DNA of 64,000 nucleotides from JAEYXS01 sp943367715 (GCA_943367715.1 CALRJY020000004.1:1-64000); one strand, 5' to 3'. Shown: positions 9,650-18,964, counted from the stretch's first letter. Translations and numbers: made by a program. The notes: generated by a model not told the origin, from the letters alone.

Positions 9650-10480
9650 ATGTCTTGGAAAACCGCCTTGTTGTTGCTGGCGGCCTTGTTGCCGTTATCG
9701 TCCTTGCATGCTGGCACCTTTGTGCAGTTCCGCACTCCCGTGGGAGATATTGAAATGGAGCTGTACGATCAAGACAAGCCCGTCACGGTCACCAACTTCC
9801 TGTATTATGTGAAGACCGGTTATACGAACAACATGTTCATCCACCGGTTTGTACCCAATTTCGTGATCCAAGGAGGATTGTCTTACGTTGCCAACCGGCA
9901 AACCGCTTCTCCGAGCCTGGCCTATATCCCGACCAGGCCGCAAATCACCAATGAGTACAAAGTAGGCCGCACCTTCAGCAATACTAACGGCACCATCGCC
10001 ATGGCGCGAGTCGGCGGTCTCACCAATTCGGCCACCTCGCAATGGTTCATCAATCTGGGCAACAATTCCGGACTGGATACCGTGGATGGTGGCTTCACCG
10101 TCTTTGGACGGACCATCAGGGGTTTGGATGTGCTCGCTTCATTCTCCTCCACTTCACCGCAGAAAATCTGGCGTTACTCACTGGGTAGCAATCCCTTTTT
10201 GGAACTTCCCGCCACCCGTTTCACCACTGGCAGCCTTACCTACGATGATCTCGTTTACGTGGACATCACCTTGCTGAACGTCCGCGTCACAGATATCGGC
10301 ACCGGCAAGCTCATCCAATGGCGGAGTGTGAAAGACAAGATCAACTGGGTGGAATACACCACCGTTTTCCCACCCGTCTGGCAGACCCTGGCCACGCCCG
10401 TGGGTAATGGGAACGATATCGCGGTCACAGACACCTCCGGCGATACCAAACGCTTCTACCGCATCCGGGCAGATTTTTAG
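9650..10480 (+). CDS. Secreted cyclophilin-type peptidyl-prolyl isomerase
   Basis: 276 residues. Residues 1-21 form a signal peptide ending at LHAG. The cyclophilin domain covers about 22-190, with 'FIHRFVPNFVIQGG', 'NGTIAMARVGG...SATSQWFINLGNN' and 'GFTVFGRTIRGLDVL', which include the catalytic Arg and the substrate pocket. The C-terminal 80 residues are a beta-rich extension that is not part of the enzyme; such tails are common in verrucomicrobial secreted proteins. It should help fold exported proteins. The gene stands alone, divergent from the methyltransferase gene. Confidence 0.9.
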   Translation: MSWKTALLLLAALLPLSSLHAGTFVQFRTPVGDIEMELYDQDKPVTVTNFLYYVKTGYTNNMFIHRFVPNFVIQGGLSYVANRQTASPSLAYIPTRPQITNEYKVGRTFSNTNGTIAMARVGGLTNSATSQWFINLGNNSGLDTVDGGFTVFGRTIRGLDVLASFSSTSPQKIWRYSLGSNPFLELPATRFTTGSLTYDDLVYVDITLLNVRVTDIGTGKLIQWRSVKDKINWVEYTTVFPPVWQTLATPVGNGNDIAVTDTSGDTKRFYRIRADF

Positions 10481-10560
10481 GGGCTAACCGGATAAAAATC
10501 CGCGCTTCCCCTGCCCGCCCGCTTGGTGTTTAGATTTCTGCCGATTCGATTCTTTCGATT

Positions 10561-11490
10561 ATGAGCAAGACTGCATTGTTATTCGCGGGCCAAGGCGCCC
10601 AGGCCGTTGGCATGGGCAAAGACCTCGCCGAACAATTTCCCACCGCCAAGGCCTTGTTTGAAAAGGCTAACTCCGTGTTGGGTTACGACCTGGCCACCAT
10701 CTGCTTCAACGGACCAGAAGCCGAACTGACCAAGACGGAAAACGCCCAGCCCGGCATCTATCTGGTAAGCTGGGTGGCGTTGCAGTTGCTCAAAGAAAAG
10801 GTGCCTTCGCTCAAATTCGAGGCCACCGCCGGTTTGTCACTCGGTGAATTCACCGCCTTGTCCGCCGCCGGGGTGATGAGCTTTGAAGATGGTTTGAAAG
10901 TGGTTCAGCAACGCGGCCACTTCATGCAGGAAGCCTGCGAAGCCACCCAGGGCGGCATGGCCGCGATCATCGGGCTGGATGAAGGTCCCACGCGTGAAGC
11001 CTGCCAGGAAGCGGGTGTTTCCCTCGCTAATCTGAACTGCCCCGGCCAGATCGTGATTTCCGGCGCTGCGGACAAGATCGCTCAAGCCTGCGAACTGGCC
11101 AAAGCCAAGGGAGCCAAGCGCGCGCTCCCGCTCACCGTCGCCGGAGCTTATCATTCACCGCTCATGGCCACCGCCCAGCCAAAGCTTCGCGATGCCCTCG
11201 CGCAGATTCCCATCAACCGTCCCGCAGTACCCGTCATCGGCAATGTCCGCGCCCTTCCCCACGGTGAACCGGCAGAGATTCATCAACTATTGGTGGACCA
11301 AGTCACCTCATCCGTCCGCTGGGAGGAGTCCGTGCGCCATCTGCTGGCCCAAGGCTTCACCCGCTTCATCGAGCTCGGGCCCGGCACCGCCCTGACCGGT
11401 TTCATGAAACGCATCGACAAGACCGCGCAAGTATTGAACGTGGCCGATGCCGCTAGTTTGGAAGCCACCGTCAAAGCCTTGAGCGTCTAG
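10561..11490 (+). CDS. fabD: Malonyl-CoA:ACP transacylase
   Basis: 309 residues, the normal FabD length. The nucleophile elbow is G91-L-S93-L-G95, with Leu in place of the usual His next to the Ser. The catalytic His is H198 in GAYHSPLM, and the oxyanion region 'FAGQGAQAVGMGKDL' opens the protein. It loads malonyl groups onto the acyl carrier protein for fatty-acid elongation. The partner genes fabG, acpP and fabF lie 3 kb downstream, separated by two unrelated genes, so the usual fab cluster is split here. Confidence 0.95.
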   Translation: MSKTALLFAGQGAQAVGMGKDLAEQFPTAKALFEKANSVLGYDLATICFNGPEAELTKTENAQPGIYLVSWVALQLLKEKVPSLKFEATAGLSLGEFTALSAAGVMSFEDGLKVVQQRGHFMQEACEATQGGMAAIIGLDEGPTREACQEAGVSLANLNCPGQIVISGAADKIAQACELAKAKGAKRALPLTVAGAYHSPLMATAQPKLRDALAQIPINRPAVPVIGNVRALPHGEPAEIHQLLVDQVTSSVRWEESVRHLLAQGFTRFIELGPGTALTGFMKRIDKTAQVLNVADAASLEATVKALSV

Positions 11491-11627
11491 TCTTTCGCTC
11501 CAGTTTGGATTTGCTGAAGAAGCGTGAAACGAGAAATTCGTTTCACGCTTCGCTTTTAATAGAGCGTGAGCATCTCTATTCATCCCTTGAGCCAGCATGA
11601 ATTGACTTGGAAAACTTTGCTTCTGCC

Positions 11628-12569
11628 ATGAAACTGCCAGCGTCAATGAACCTCAGGAGCCTCAGTTCAGCGAGACGATCGGGCAGCTACTGCCTGTTGG
11701 TGCTTCTGTTCGGTTTACTTTCACCTTCCCTTTTCGCCTACGAGCTGGAGTACGCCAACACCGGCTACCAAGTGACGAGCGGCATGGATTATGCGATCAA
11801 CTATGAACTCAAAAAACTGATCGCCAGCCATGAAAAGGCGTTTGGACGCCGCGCCCCCGCCACTTTCAAAATCACTTACCGCGTTTTCCCCAATTACGAG
11901 CAATACCGGGGTTATTCCGCCAAGAATGGGAAACCTGTCACCCCGCAATTGTTGGGCTACACCCAGTCCCAGAGCAGTTACAATATGCAGACGGGCATCA
12001 TCGCCACCTCCCTCGTTGAGGTGGTGACCTGGCGTCAGGCGCAGCCCGCCGTGCTCACTTCCACGATGCTTCACGAGAGCGCCCACGCGGTGATGCATGC
12101 TTTCCTCTTGCAGGTTCCTCTTTGGATGAACGAAGGCAGTGCTGACTGGTTCGGCCAGCCCGCCTGGGCCAACGGCACGCAACAGCAGCTTGATCGCGCC
12201 CGCCGCTGGCAGACCTTGCACTATCTGCTGGAGCAAGGTCAGTTACCTCCCCTGCGCACGTATCTCATCACGGAAAACTACGATGAATGGAGCAAGATGT
12301 TCAACGGGAACATCGGCATGGGCTATGTCGTAGGCTATTCGCTATTCGACTTCTTCATGTCCCATCCCAATGCGCAATTGTTCCTCACACAGCTCCTGCG
12401 CTCGGAAGGAGTGGAGAAAGGTGAGAAGCCGGAAGCCGCCTTCATGCATGCCGTGAACAAGAACTGGCCTGGCGGCCTCGCCGCCTTTGAAAAAAGCTGG
12501 CATCAATGGATCGTGCGCAAGTCTGAGACCGAACGCGCCGCGATGCAGTCCAAGATGAAAAAGAAGTGA
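11628..12569 (+). CDS. Secreted zincin-like metallopeptidase
   Basis: 313 residues from the ATG at 11628; a TTG at 11607 is in frame but gives a poorer signal peptide. An N-terminal signal peptide ends near residue 38 (SLFAYE). The zinc motif is H149-E-S-A-H153, and a third acidic ligand E169 sits in 'WMNEGSADWFG', giving the gluzincin-like layout of DUF1570-type peptidases. The C-terminus is basic. The substrate is unknown; action would be outside the cytoplasm. The gene is convergent with the adenylate cyclase gene. Confidence 0.8.
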   Translation: MKLPASMNLRSLSSARRSGSYCLLVLLFGLLSPSLFAYELEYANTGYQVTSGMDYAINYELKKLIASHEKAFGRRAPATFKITYRVFPNYEQYRGYSAKNGKPVTPQLLGYTQSQSSYNMQTGIIATSLVEVVTWRQAQPAVLTSTMLHESAHAVMHAFLLQVPLWMNEGSADWFGQPAWANGTQQQLDRARRWQTLHYLLEQGQLPPLRTYLITENYDEWSKMFNGNIGMGYVVGYSLFDFFMSHPNAQLFLTQLLRSEGVEKGEKPEAAFMHAVNKNWPGGLAAFEKSWHQWIVRKSETERAAMQSKMKKK

Positions 12570-12593
12570 CTCCAGCCGAACACGGTCACTGCC

Positions 12594-14261
12594 TTACTTG
12601 CTCTTCATCACAAATTCACCCTGCCATTCCGTTGAAGGCGGATTGCTCAGAAAACTACGACTGCGCTCCAGCATGAGGTTAACTGCCAAGTCTTCCGGGT
12701 GGGTGCGCGCCAGCTTTTCAAACCCATCGATCGCTTCCTCGAACTTCCGCGCCAGATAATGATTCATCGCCTGCTCGTAGCTGGTGATGAGACTGCTCTG
12801 GGCGTCCGTCAGGCGGCCACGTTCGCAAACCACCTCGTAGATCCGCACGGGGATGGATTTTCCTTTCACCGCCACGATGTCGATGAACCGCGTCTCAACA
12901 GCATCCTTCGCCAGTTGCCAGGTGCTTTCACTGATCAGAATCTGCGTGCCGTAATACTTGTTCAGCGCTTCCAACCGGCTGCCTAGGTTCACCATGTCCC
13001 CCATGGCCGTATAGTTCAGCCGCGCGTCGTAGCCGATGTTGCCGATGATGGCCGCACCGGTATTCAAACCGATTCGCGTGACCATCGGCAGTTTGCCTTC
13101 CCTTAATTGCTCCGCAGCGAGGCGTAGCGAATAGTCACGGCACTTGAGGGCGGCAAGGCATGCTTGCACCGCATGGTCGGAGACATGACGCGGTGCGCCC
13201 CAGAACGCCATGATCGCATCGCCGATGTATTTATCCACGTTGCCTTTATTCTCGATGATCGCCCGCGTCATCCCGTCGAAGTAGAGGGACAGATTATCCA
13301 CGAGTTGCTCCGGCGGCGTTTTCTCCGTGATGGTGGTGAAGTCGGCGATGTCGGAGAAGAAGATGGTGATCTCGCGTTTTTCCGCGCTCAGTTTGGCCTC
13401 CTGCCCCAGCGTCATCAGGTCGGTGACGAGATCGGCCGGCACATACTTGCGGAAGGAGCGCAGGCTTTTCTTCATTCGCTCGATGGCATCTCGCATCACC
13501 ACCACCTCACGGACGGAGGATTGGATCTCCACCTCATGATCCAGTTCCAGCCGTTGCACGTGGCTCAGCCCATCGGCCAGCGCCAGCAACGGACGGCTGA
13601 TGCGCCGGGAATACCAGAGACTGCCCAGAAGCACGATCACGGCGGTGAACGCCGCCAGTCCGACCAGGGTGTAGAGGAAGCGGCGTTCGAAATCTTGGAC
13701 CGCCTTGGCCGACATATCAATGCCCAGGCCGCACGCCACTTTGCCTGAAGCATCCATCACTGGGATGTAGGATGAGAGATACACGCCCCACTGATCAGTC
13801 CAAAAATCCTGCTCGGCCTCAGCCTTGGCTCCCGGCGTGTACACCTTGCGGGTGAGCGGTGTGGCGTCTGGATACGGATCGCCCGCATGGCTCATATCCG
13901 GCGATCCCATGGGCTCATTCTCCACGACACAGAAGACTTTGCCATCCGCATGGACACGATAGAGGTAAGCGAACCGAATCTCCGGATTGATTCGCCGCAC
14001 GCGTTCCAGATAAGCCTTCAGCCTCATGTATTCCGGAAGCTTCTCGTCTTCCCGCGTATGGATCTTGGCCGCATCCTCAAGATTCACATGCATGGCCGCG
14101 AGCGTCGCGATGTCTTGCAGGCGCAATCGGATGCTTTCCCGGATGAAGGAGCGGGCAGCAAAAAATGTGGATATCCCGATGAAAGCCGAAGTCGCCAGCA
14201 CCGTGACTGCAAAGGCCGCGGCCATGCTGAACTGCAAGGAAATGAAGCGCTTTGGTTTCAT
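12594..14261 (-). CDS. Membrane sensor class III adenylate/guanylate cyclase
   Basis: 555 residues. One membrane helix at about 12-36 and a second at about 190-215 enclose a periplasmic sensor domain of the Cache/PAS kind (PEIRFAYLYRVHADGKVFCVV). A HAMP linker follows ('SRRISRPLLALADGLSHV'), then the cyclase domain at about 290-470, with the metal site 'EITIFFSDIADFTTI', 'KYIGDAIMAFWGAP' and the transition-state loop 'NYTAMGDMVNLGSRLE'. A helical tail ends the protein. It makes a cyclic nucleotide, probably cAMP, in response to an external signal. It is divergent from fabG. Confidence 0.9.
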   Translation of the reverse strand: MKPKRFISLQFSMAAAFAVTVLATSAFIGISTFFAARSFIRESIRLRLQDIATLAAMHVNLEDAAKIHTREDEKLPEYMRLKAYLERVRRINPEIRFAYLYRVHADGKVFCVVENEPMGSPDMSHAGDPYPDATPLTRKVYTPGAKAEAEQDFWTDQWGVYLSSYIPVMDASGKVACGLGIDMSAKAVQDFERRFLYTLVGLAAFTAVIVLLGSLWYSRRISRPLLALADGLSHVQRLELDHEVEIQSSVREVVVMRDAIERMKKSLRSFRKYVPADLVTDLMTLGQEAKLSAEKREITIFFSDIADFTTITEKTPPEQLVDNLSLYFDGMTRAIIENKGNVDKYIGDAIMAFWGAPRHVSDHAVQACLAALKCRDYSLRLAAEQLREGKLPMVTRIGLNTGAAIIGNIGYDARLNYTAMGDMVNLGSRLEALNKYYGTQILISESTWQLAKDAVETRFIDIVAVKGKSIPVRIYEVVCERGRLTDAQSSLITSYEQAMNHYLARKFEEAIDGFEKLARTHPEDLAVNLMLERSRSFLSNPPSTEWQGEFVMKSK

Positions 14262-14443
14262 GGATCTGTTACGGCCTCACTCATTCACAAAACAAACTCT
14301 TCAATCTGGATGCCAGCATCCAAATCATGGTTGATGAGACATTTGTGAACGACACCCGGAAAAGAACAGCTTTTACGGGGCCGGTCAAGCCCACCGCTTG
14401 CTGTTGACAAACCCACCCCCTTCCCGGCCAAACTGTCCGTCTC

Positions 14444-15187
14444 ATGAGTCAACTGACCAATCAAGTTGCTGTCGTCACCGGTGCCGGTCGTGGAATCGGC
14501 CGTTCCATCGCGCTGAAGTTCGCCGCCGAAGGCGCAGATGTGGTGTGCGTTTCCCGCACGCAGGAGAATTCCGAGAAGGTCGCCGCCGAAGTGCGCACGC
14601 TCGGTCGCAAGGCTTGGGCTGTGGCTCTGGACGTCTCTGATGCGACCGCCGTCGCTGCTGCCGCCGAACAGATCCTCAAGGACGCCGGCAAGGTGGACAT
14701 CCTCGTGAACAACGCCGGCGTCACGCGCGATGGTTTGCTCATGCGCATGAGCGAGGCGGACTGGGATGCCGTCATCGATACGAACCTCAAAGGCGCCTTC
14801 AACGTCACCAAGGCCTTCACCCGCTCTTTCCTCAAGCAACGTTCCGGTCGCATCATCAACGTCGCTTCCGTCATCGGCCTCATCGGCAATGCCGGTCAGA
14901 GCAACTACGCGGCGAGCAAGGCGGGCCTCATCGGCTTCACCAAATCTTGCGCGCGGGAACTTGCATCTCGCGGCATCACGGTGAATGCTCTGGCTCCTGG
15001 CTTCATTGAGACGGACATGACGGCCGTGCTGAAAGAGGAACAGAAGGCCGGAATTTTGACGCAAGTTCCGCTTGGCATGCTCGGTTCTACCGAGGATATT
15101 GCTGCCGCGGCGCTCTATCTGGCCAGTCCCGGTGCGCGTTATGTGACCGGTCAGGTGCTCGCGGTGGATGGCGGCATGGTGATGTAG
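14444..15187 (+). CDS. fabG: 3-oxoacyl-ACP reductase
   Basis: 247 residues, typical FabG length. The NADPH-binding motif is 'VTGAGRGIGRS' at about 11-21; the catalytic set is S142, Y155 and K159 (NYAASKAG). The end 'YVTGQVLAVDGGMVM' is characteristic. It reduces 3-oxoacyl-ACP in fatty-acid elongation. Its neighbours acpP and fabF follow on the same strand, with a 147-bp gap that holds a probable acpP promoter. Confidence 0.95.
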   Translation: MSQLTNQVAVVTGAGRGIGRSIALKFAAEGADVVCVSRTQENSEKVAAEVRTLGRKAWAVALDVSDATAVAAAAEQILKDAGKVDILVNNAGVTRDGLLMRMSEADWDAVIDTNLKGAFNVTKAFTRSFLKQRSGRIINVASVIGLIGNAGQSNYAASKAGLIGFTKSCARELASRGITVNALAPGFIETDMTAVLKEEQKAGILTQVPLGMLGSTEDIAAAALYLASPGARYVTGQVLAVDGGMVM

Positions 15188-15279
15188 TTTGCCGATTACA
15201 AAAAAGAACACTGGACCAGAACGGAAAAGTGGCTGAAATAGAGGCGGTTGGACGCCGGTAGAATTTAACGATTCGGGGC

Positions 15280-15308
15280 TTGACGCTCTGTAAACCAACG
15301 CTTAGACA
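15280..15308 (+). promoter_or_regulatory. Probable sigma-70 promoter of acpP
   Basis: TTGACG at 15280-15285, a 17-base spacer and TAGACA at 15303-15308 lie 27 bases before the acpP start. The spacing is ideal and the -35 box is close to consensus; the -10 box is weaker. A separate acpP promoter would allow the high acyl carrier level cells need. Confidence 0.4.
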
Positions 15309-15334
15309 CAACCCAACAATTAACTTAAGAAATC

Positions 15335-15580
15335 ATGGCTGCCGAAAAATCGATTGAAGAAAAGATTCGCGACATCATCGTAGAACAGCTCGGTGTGAAT
15401 GCAGATCAGGTCACCCCGGATGCGAAGTTCATCGAAGACTTGGGCGCGGACTCGCTCGACACTGTCGAACTCGTCATGGCGCTGGAAGAAGAATTCGGCC
15501 AGGAAATCCCTGACGACGAAGCCGAGAAGCTGCAGAGCGTCGGCGACGTGATCAAGTACATCGAGGAAACCCGCAAGTAA
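15335..15580 (+). CDS. acpP: Acyl carrier protein
   Basis: 81 residues, very acidic. The phosphopantetheine-carrying serine is S40 in 'LGADSLDTVELVMALEEEFG', the family signature. It carries the growing acyl chain between FabD, FabF and FabG. It sits between fabG and fabF; an intrinsic terminator directly follows, which would uncouple high acpP transcription from fabF. Confidence 0.96.
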   Translation: MAAEKSIEEKIRDIIVEQLGVNADQVTPDAKFIEDLGADSLDTVELVMALEEEFGQEIPDDEAEKLQSVGDVIKYIEETRK

Positions 15581-15596
15581 TTCCTCAACGGATTTT

Positions 15597-15638
15597 GGGG
15601 CAGCCGGAAGCTTTCTTCGCGTGCTGCCCCTTTTTTTT
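15597..15638 (+). terminator. Intrinsic terminator between acpP and fabF
   Basis: A perfect eight-base stem (GGGGCAGC at 15597-15604 with GCTGCCCC at 15623-15630) is followed by eight T residues. The fabF ATG comes only three bases after the T run, so most acpP transcripts should stop here and the fabF start lies at the very edge of the terminator. Confidence 0.8.
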
Positions 15639-15641
15639 ACT

Positions 15642-16901
15642 ATGGCTGCAAACTGGCAAGAACGTCGGGTAGTCGTCACCGGTCTGGGAGTAGTCACTCC
15701 TCTCGGTCACGATATCGAAACCTTCTGGCAAAACATCATCGCCGGGCAATGCGGCATTGATAAAATCACCCAGTTTGATACGACGGGCTACGACTGCCAG
15801 ATCGCGGCCGAGGTGAAGAACTTCGATCCTATCCCTGCGTTCCCCTCGCCGAAGGAGATCCGTCGTGCGGACCGCTTCGTACAGATGGGCGTCTATGCCG
15901 GTTGGCGTGCGCTGCAAGATTCCGGTCTGGACCTCGACAAGTGCAATCGTGACGAAGTCGGCGTGATGATCGGCTCCGGCATCGGCGGTCTCTCCACCAC
16001 GGAAGAGCAGCACAAGATATTGCTCGCTCGCGGTCCCGGCCGTATCTCGCCCTTCATGATCCCGATGCTCATCCTGAACATGGCTTCCGGCCTGTTCTCG
16101 ATGTATTACAAGCTGCGCGGCCCGAACGTCGCCACCTGCTCCGCTTGTGCGACTTCCACCCACGCGCTCGGCGAAGCCTGGCGCACCATCAAGATGGGTG
16201 ATGCCAGTGTGATTTTTGCCGGTGGTGCGGAAGCGACCGTGGTGCCCCTCGGCATCGGCGGCTTCTGCGCGATGCGCGCCCTCAGCACGCGCAATGACGA
16301 CCCGAAACATTCCTCCCGTCCGTTCGATAAAGACCGTGATGGCTTCGTGATGGGTGAAGGCGGCGCCGTCCTCGTGCTCGAAGAACTCGAACACGCCAAG
16401 GCTCGCGGTGCTCGTATCTATTGCGAGATCGTCGGCTACGGCAACACTGCGGACGCGAACCACATGACCGCGCCCTCCCCCGAAGGCGAAGGCGCCGCCC
16501 GTTGCATGAAGATGGCCCTGCGCTCCGCCGGCCTGAATGCGACCGATATCTCTTACGTCAACGCCCACGGCACCTCGACGCCCCAAGGCGACGTCTGCGA
16601 AACGCAGGCGATCAAGAGCACCTTCGGCGAACACGCTTACAAGCTCGCCGTCAGCTCCACCAAAGGCGCGACCGGCCACATGCTTGGCGCTGCTGGTGCC
16701 ACCGAGATGGCCCTGTGCGCGAAGGCCCTGCAAACGCAGATCGCCCCCCCCACGATCAATATCATCAATCAAGATCCGCAGTGCGATCTCGACTACGTGG
16801 CGAACACCGCCCGCGAGATGAAGATCGACGCCATCCTGAACAACTCCTTCGGCTTCGGCGGCCACAACGCCACCATCGCCGCGAAGAAGTTTTTAGGATA
16901 A
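15642..16901 (+). CDS. fabF: 3-oxoacyl-ACP synthase II
   Basis: 419 residues from the ATG at 15642; the frame runs seven codons further upstream into the terminator. The catalytic Cys is C169 in 'CSACATSTHALGEAW', and the His pair lies in 'NAHGTSTPQGD' and 'KGATGHMLGAAG'. It condenses malonyl-ACP with acyl-ACP. There is no Shine-Dalgarno, because the T-run of the acpP terminator occupies that place. The last 28 codons and the terminator recur, slightly diverged, at 20930-21058. Confidence 0.95.
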   Translation: MAANWQERRVVVTGLGVVTPLGHDIETFWQNIIAGQCGIDKITQFDTTGYDCQIAAEVKNFDPIPAFPSPKEIRRADRFVQMGVYAGWRALQDSGLDLDKCNRDEVGVMIGSGIGGLSTTEEQHKILLARGPGRISPFMIPMLILNMASGLFSMYYKLRGPNVATCSACATSTHALGEAWRTIKMGDASVIFAGGAEATVVPLGIGGFCAMRALSTRNDDPKHSSRPFDKDRDGFVMGEGGAVLVLEELEHAKARGARIYCEIVGYGNTADANHMTAPSPEGEGAARCMKMALRSAGLNATDISYVNAHGTSTPQGDVCETQAIKSTFGEHAYKLAVSSTKGATGHMLGAAGATEMALCAKALQTQIAPPTINIINQDPQCDLDYVANTAREMKIDAILNNSFGFGGHNATIAAKKFLG

Positions 16902-16924
16902 ACCAAGCAAGTTTTGAATTCCTG

Positions 16925-16953
16925 AAGGCCGCGTGAACCACGCGGCCTTTTTT
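16925..16953 (+). terminator. Intrinsic terminator of fabF
   Basis: A perfect ten-base stem (AAGGCCGCGT at 16925-16934, ACGCGGCCTT at 16940-16949) with a five-base loop and a T tract. It lies 23 bases past the fabF stop. A close relative follows the fabF remnant at 21031. Confidence 0.85.
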
Positions 16954-17060
16954 CTGTGCATAATTGGCCCGCCGCTGATCATCAGCTTGCCATCCTTCGC
17001 AACTCTCCCAAATTTAGAGCTTCGTCGGCGAGAAGCTTGTGTCCCCCCGGATTTTGCAGT

Positions 17061-18200
17061 ATGGTGCCGACCATGACGGATGGAACCCTGCCCTACGAGA
17101 TATCACCGGCCATGCTCGCCCCTGTCACTCCGCGCCCCTCCGTGACGGGCGGAGCCGCGGAAGACGCGTTGCCCCGCGACATCCGCAAGACCGGCATCAA
17201 CCCTGATTTCTGGTATCCCGTGGCGCGCTCTCAATCCGTCCAAACCGGCAAGGCTCACGCCGTGACCTTTGCGGGCGAGCCCATCGTGCTCGTGCGCACT
17301 AAGAAGGGCGAAGTGTATGCCATGGAAGATCGCTGCGCCCACCGCCAGGTGCCGCTCCATCTCGGCGTGGTGGAGGATGACTGCATCAAGTGCGCCTACC
17401 ACGGCTGGAAGTACGATCACACCGGCAAATGTGTCGGCGTCCCTTATCTGGAGAAGTGCAGCCTGCGTCCCAAGAATGTTCCCAGCTATCCTTGCCGCGA
17501 GGCTTACGGTTTGATTTTCGTTTATCCCGGCGACATGGCCAAGTTCCCCTCCGCCGTGTTCCCGGAAATCCCCTCCGCGAACGATCCCAAATACAAGACC
17601 CGCTATCTGGACCGGGACGTAAAGTGCCACTACACCTTCATGCATGAAAACCTGATGGACATGAACCATCAGTTCCTGCACCGGCGTCTGATGGGCGGCA
17701 TCAAGACCACCCTCATCGCCACGCGCACCGGCCCCGACTGGATCGAGGCGGATTACACCTTCTCCCGCGCCAGCGGCAAGCAGCCCTTGGGCGAGAAATT
17801 CATCATCCAGAAAGATGACAAAGCCTCCGCCGGCAAACCCGACATCATGACCGTGCGCACTGGCTACCCCTATCAGACCCTCCAGTTCCGCACCGGCGGC
17901 AGCGAGCATCCCGCGCTCGATCTGTGGAACGCCTACGTGCCGCAGGACAAGGAGCAGCGCACGAACCACACCTTCGGCCTCATGATGATCCGGCGTCCCT
18001 CCATGGGCGTCATGCTGGATCTCGCCTGGCCCTTCATCATCTGGTTCACCAACGGCATCTTCACCGAAGACCGCGAGATTTGTGAGCTGGAACAAGTCGC
18101 CTTCGACCAACAAGGCGAAGACTGCAACCACGAGATCTTCCCCGTCATCCGCTCCCTCCGCAAAGTCCTGACCGAAAACGGCGTTCCCTTGCAGGAATGA
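17061..18200 (+). CDS. Rieske non-haem iron oxygenase
   Basis: 379 residues from the ATG at 17061 (17073 is an alternative). The Rieske 2Fe-2S site is C92-A-H94 ... C111-A-Y-H114 inside 'CAYHGWKYDHTGKC'. The catalytic domain carries the mononuclear iron motif 'ENLMDMNHQFLHRR', with an Asp and two His. This is the alpha-subunit layout of aromatic-ring hydroxylating or demethylating oxygenases and of chlorophyll-type oxygenases. No ferredoxin, reductase or beta subunit is nearby, so the electron donor and the substrate are unknown. It starts directly after the fabF terminator. Confidence 0.85.
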   Translation: MVPTMTDGTLPYEISPAMLAPVTPRPSVTGGAAEDALPRDIRKTGINPDFWYPVARSQSVQTGKAHAVTFAGEPIVLVRTKKGEVYAMEDRCAHRQVPLHLGVVEDDCIKCAYHGWKYDHTGKCVGVPYLEKCSLRPKNVPSYPCREAYGLIFVYPGDMAKFPSAVFPEIPSANDPKYKTRYLDRDVKCHYTFMHENLMDMNHQFLHRRLMGGIKTTLIATRTGPDWIEADYTFSRASGKQPLGEKFIIQKDDKASAGKPDIMTVRTGYPYQTLQFRTGGSEHPALDLWNAYVPQDKEQRTNHTFGLMMIRRPSMGVMLDLAWPFIIWFTNGIFTEDREICELEQVAFDQQGEDCNHEIFPVIRSLRKVLTENGVPLQE

Positions 18201-18275
18201 TTTCCTCAACCCGACTTGGCTTTTGAAAAGGTTCACCGGCACACCCCGCATTAATAAAGCCAGGGTGCAACCGAT

Positions 18276-18331
18276 GTCCCATGCCTGTACCATCCGCCCC
18301 ATTAGTCCTATCGGACCCATAAGACCTATTT
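18276..18331 (+). repeat. Degenerate 9-bp tandem repeat
   Basis: Six units fit GNCCYATNN loosely: GTCCCATGC, (CT), GTACCATCC, GCCCCATTA, GTCCTATCG, GACCCATAA, GACCTATTT. One two-base insertion breaks the phase after the first unit. It begins about 75 bases past the oxygenase stop. Confidence 0.5.
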
Positions 18332-18557
18332 CGCTTTTCGCGTATTTTCACCCCGGCTTCTGTCGGGGCCGCGTAGTTCGCGGTTTATTAATAGGCCTGT
18401 AATGCAATTACTTCCCTTGAGTAAGCCTTCCTGTTCGATCCGTTTTATGTTTCCTACGCGATTGCCTCCTGTCCTGCGGTACTTTAGCAACCAGTCCACC
18501 CTCACCGGACCAAACCCTCGCCAGCTACTTCAAAACCTCCGTCATCACAACGAAGGG

Positions 18558-18722
18558 AGACTGTCTGGAAAGATGAGTTGAGGTCGGCTGCGCAGGATGA
18601 GTTGGTCAGGGCTAGGCGTGGCGAGGGCGCGTATCAAATGAAAGATACGTGACCGAGCCACAACGACGCCCTGGCCAATTCAGACCAGCAGACGATCTCA
18701 AGACAGCTTTTCAGCCAGTCTC
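18558..18722. ncRNA. Candidate structured RNA or large imperfect hairpin
   Basis: Nested complementary segments close on each other. The outer pair is GAGACTG (18558-18564) with CAGTCTC (18716-18722). TGTCT (18564-18568) can pair with AGACA (18701-18705). Inside, an 11-base arm with one U-G pair joins 18602-18612 to 18668-18678. GTGGC (18618) pairs with GCCAC (18657), and CGTATC (18630) with GATACG (18644). The overall shape is one long irregular hairpin with internal bulges, as in 6S-like RNAs, but no conserved 6S sequence was recognised and strand and expression are unknown. Confidence 0.3.
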
Positions 18723-18964
18723 AGGAACTATGTCAAAGAACAATGAAACCATCCGACCCCTGTGAAGGTGCCCCGTTCTTGTCTCCCTACGATTGGGAGC
18801 GCGAACTACGCGCAGTCCAAGGCCAGGCCGGTTCCGCAGTGGCTACTGGAGATTCCCCGGTTGGTCATAAAATCCTATGCCGACCGACGTCCCTTTCACC
18901 CTCCGGCTTACGGACCCTGATCCATACGCCCGACACACCCACATATCCTATCGGAAACCTGGTG

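Noticed and set aside
18602..18678. Integron attC-like site
   Set aside because: The pairing is right for a folded site, but the conserved GTTRRRY / RYYYAAC core boxes are not in place.
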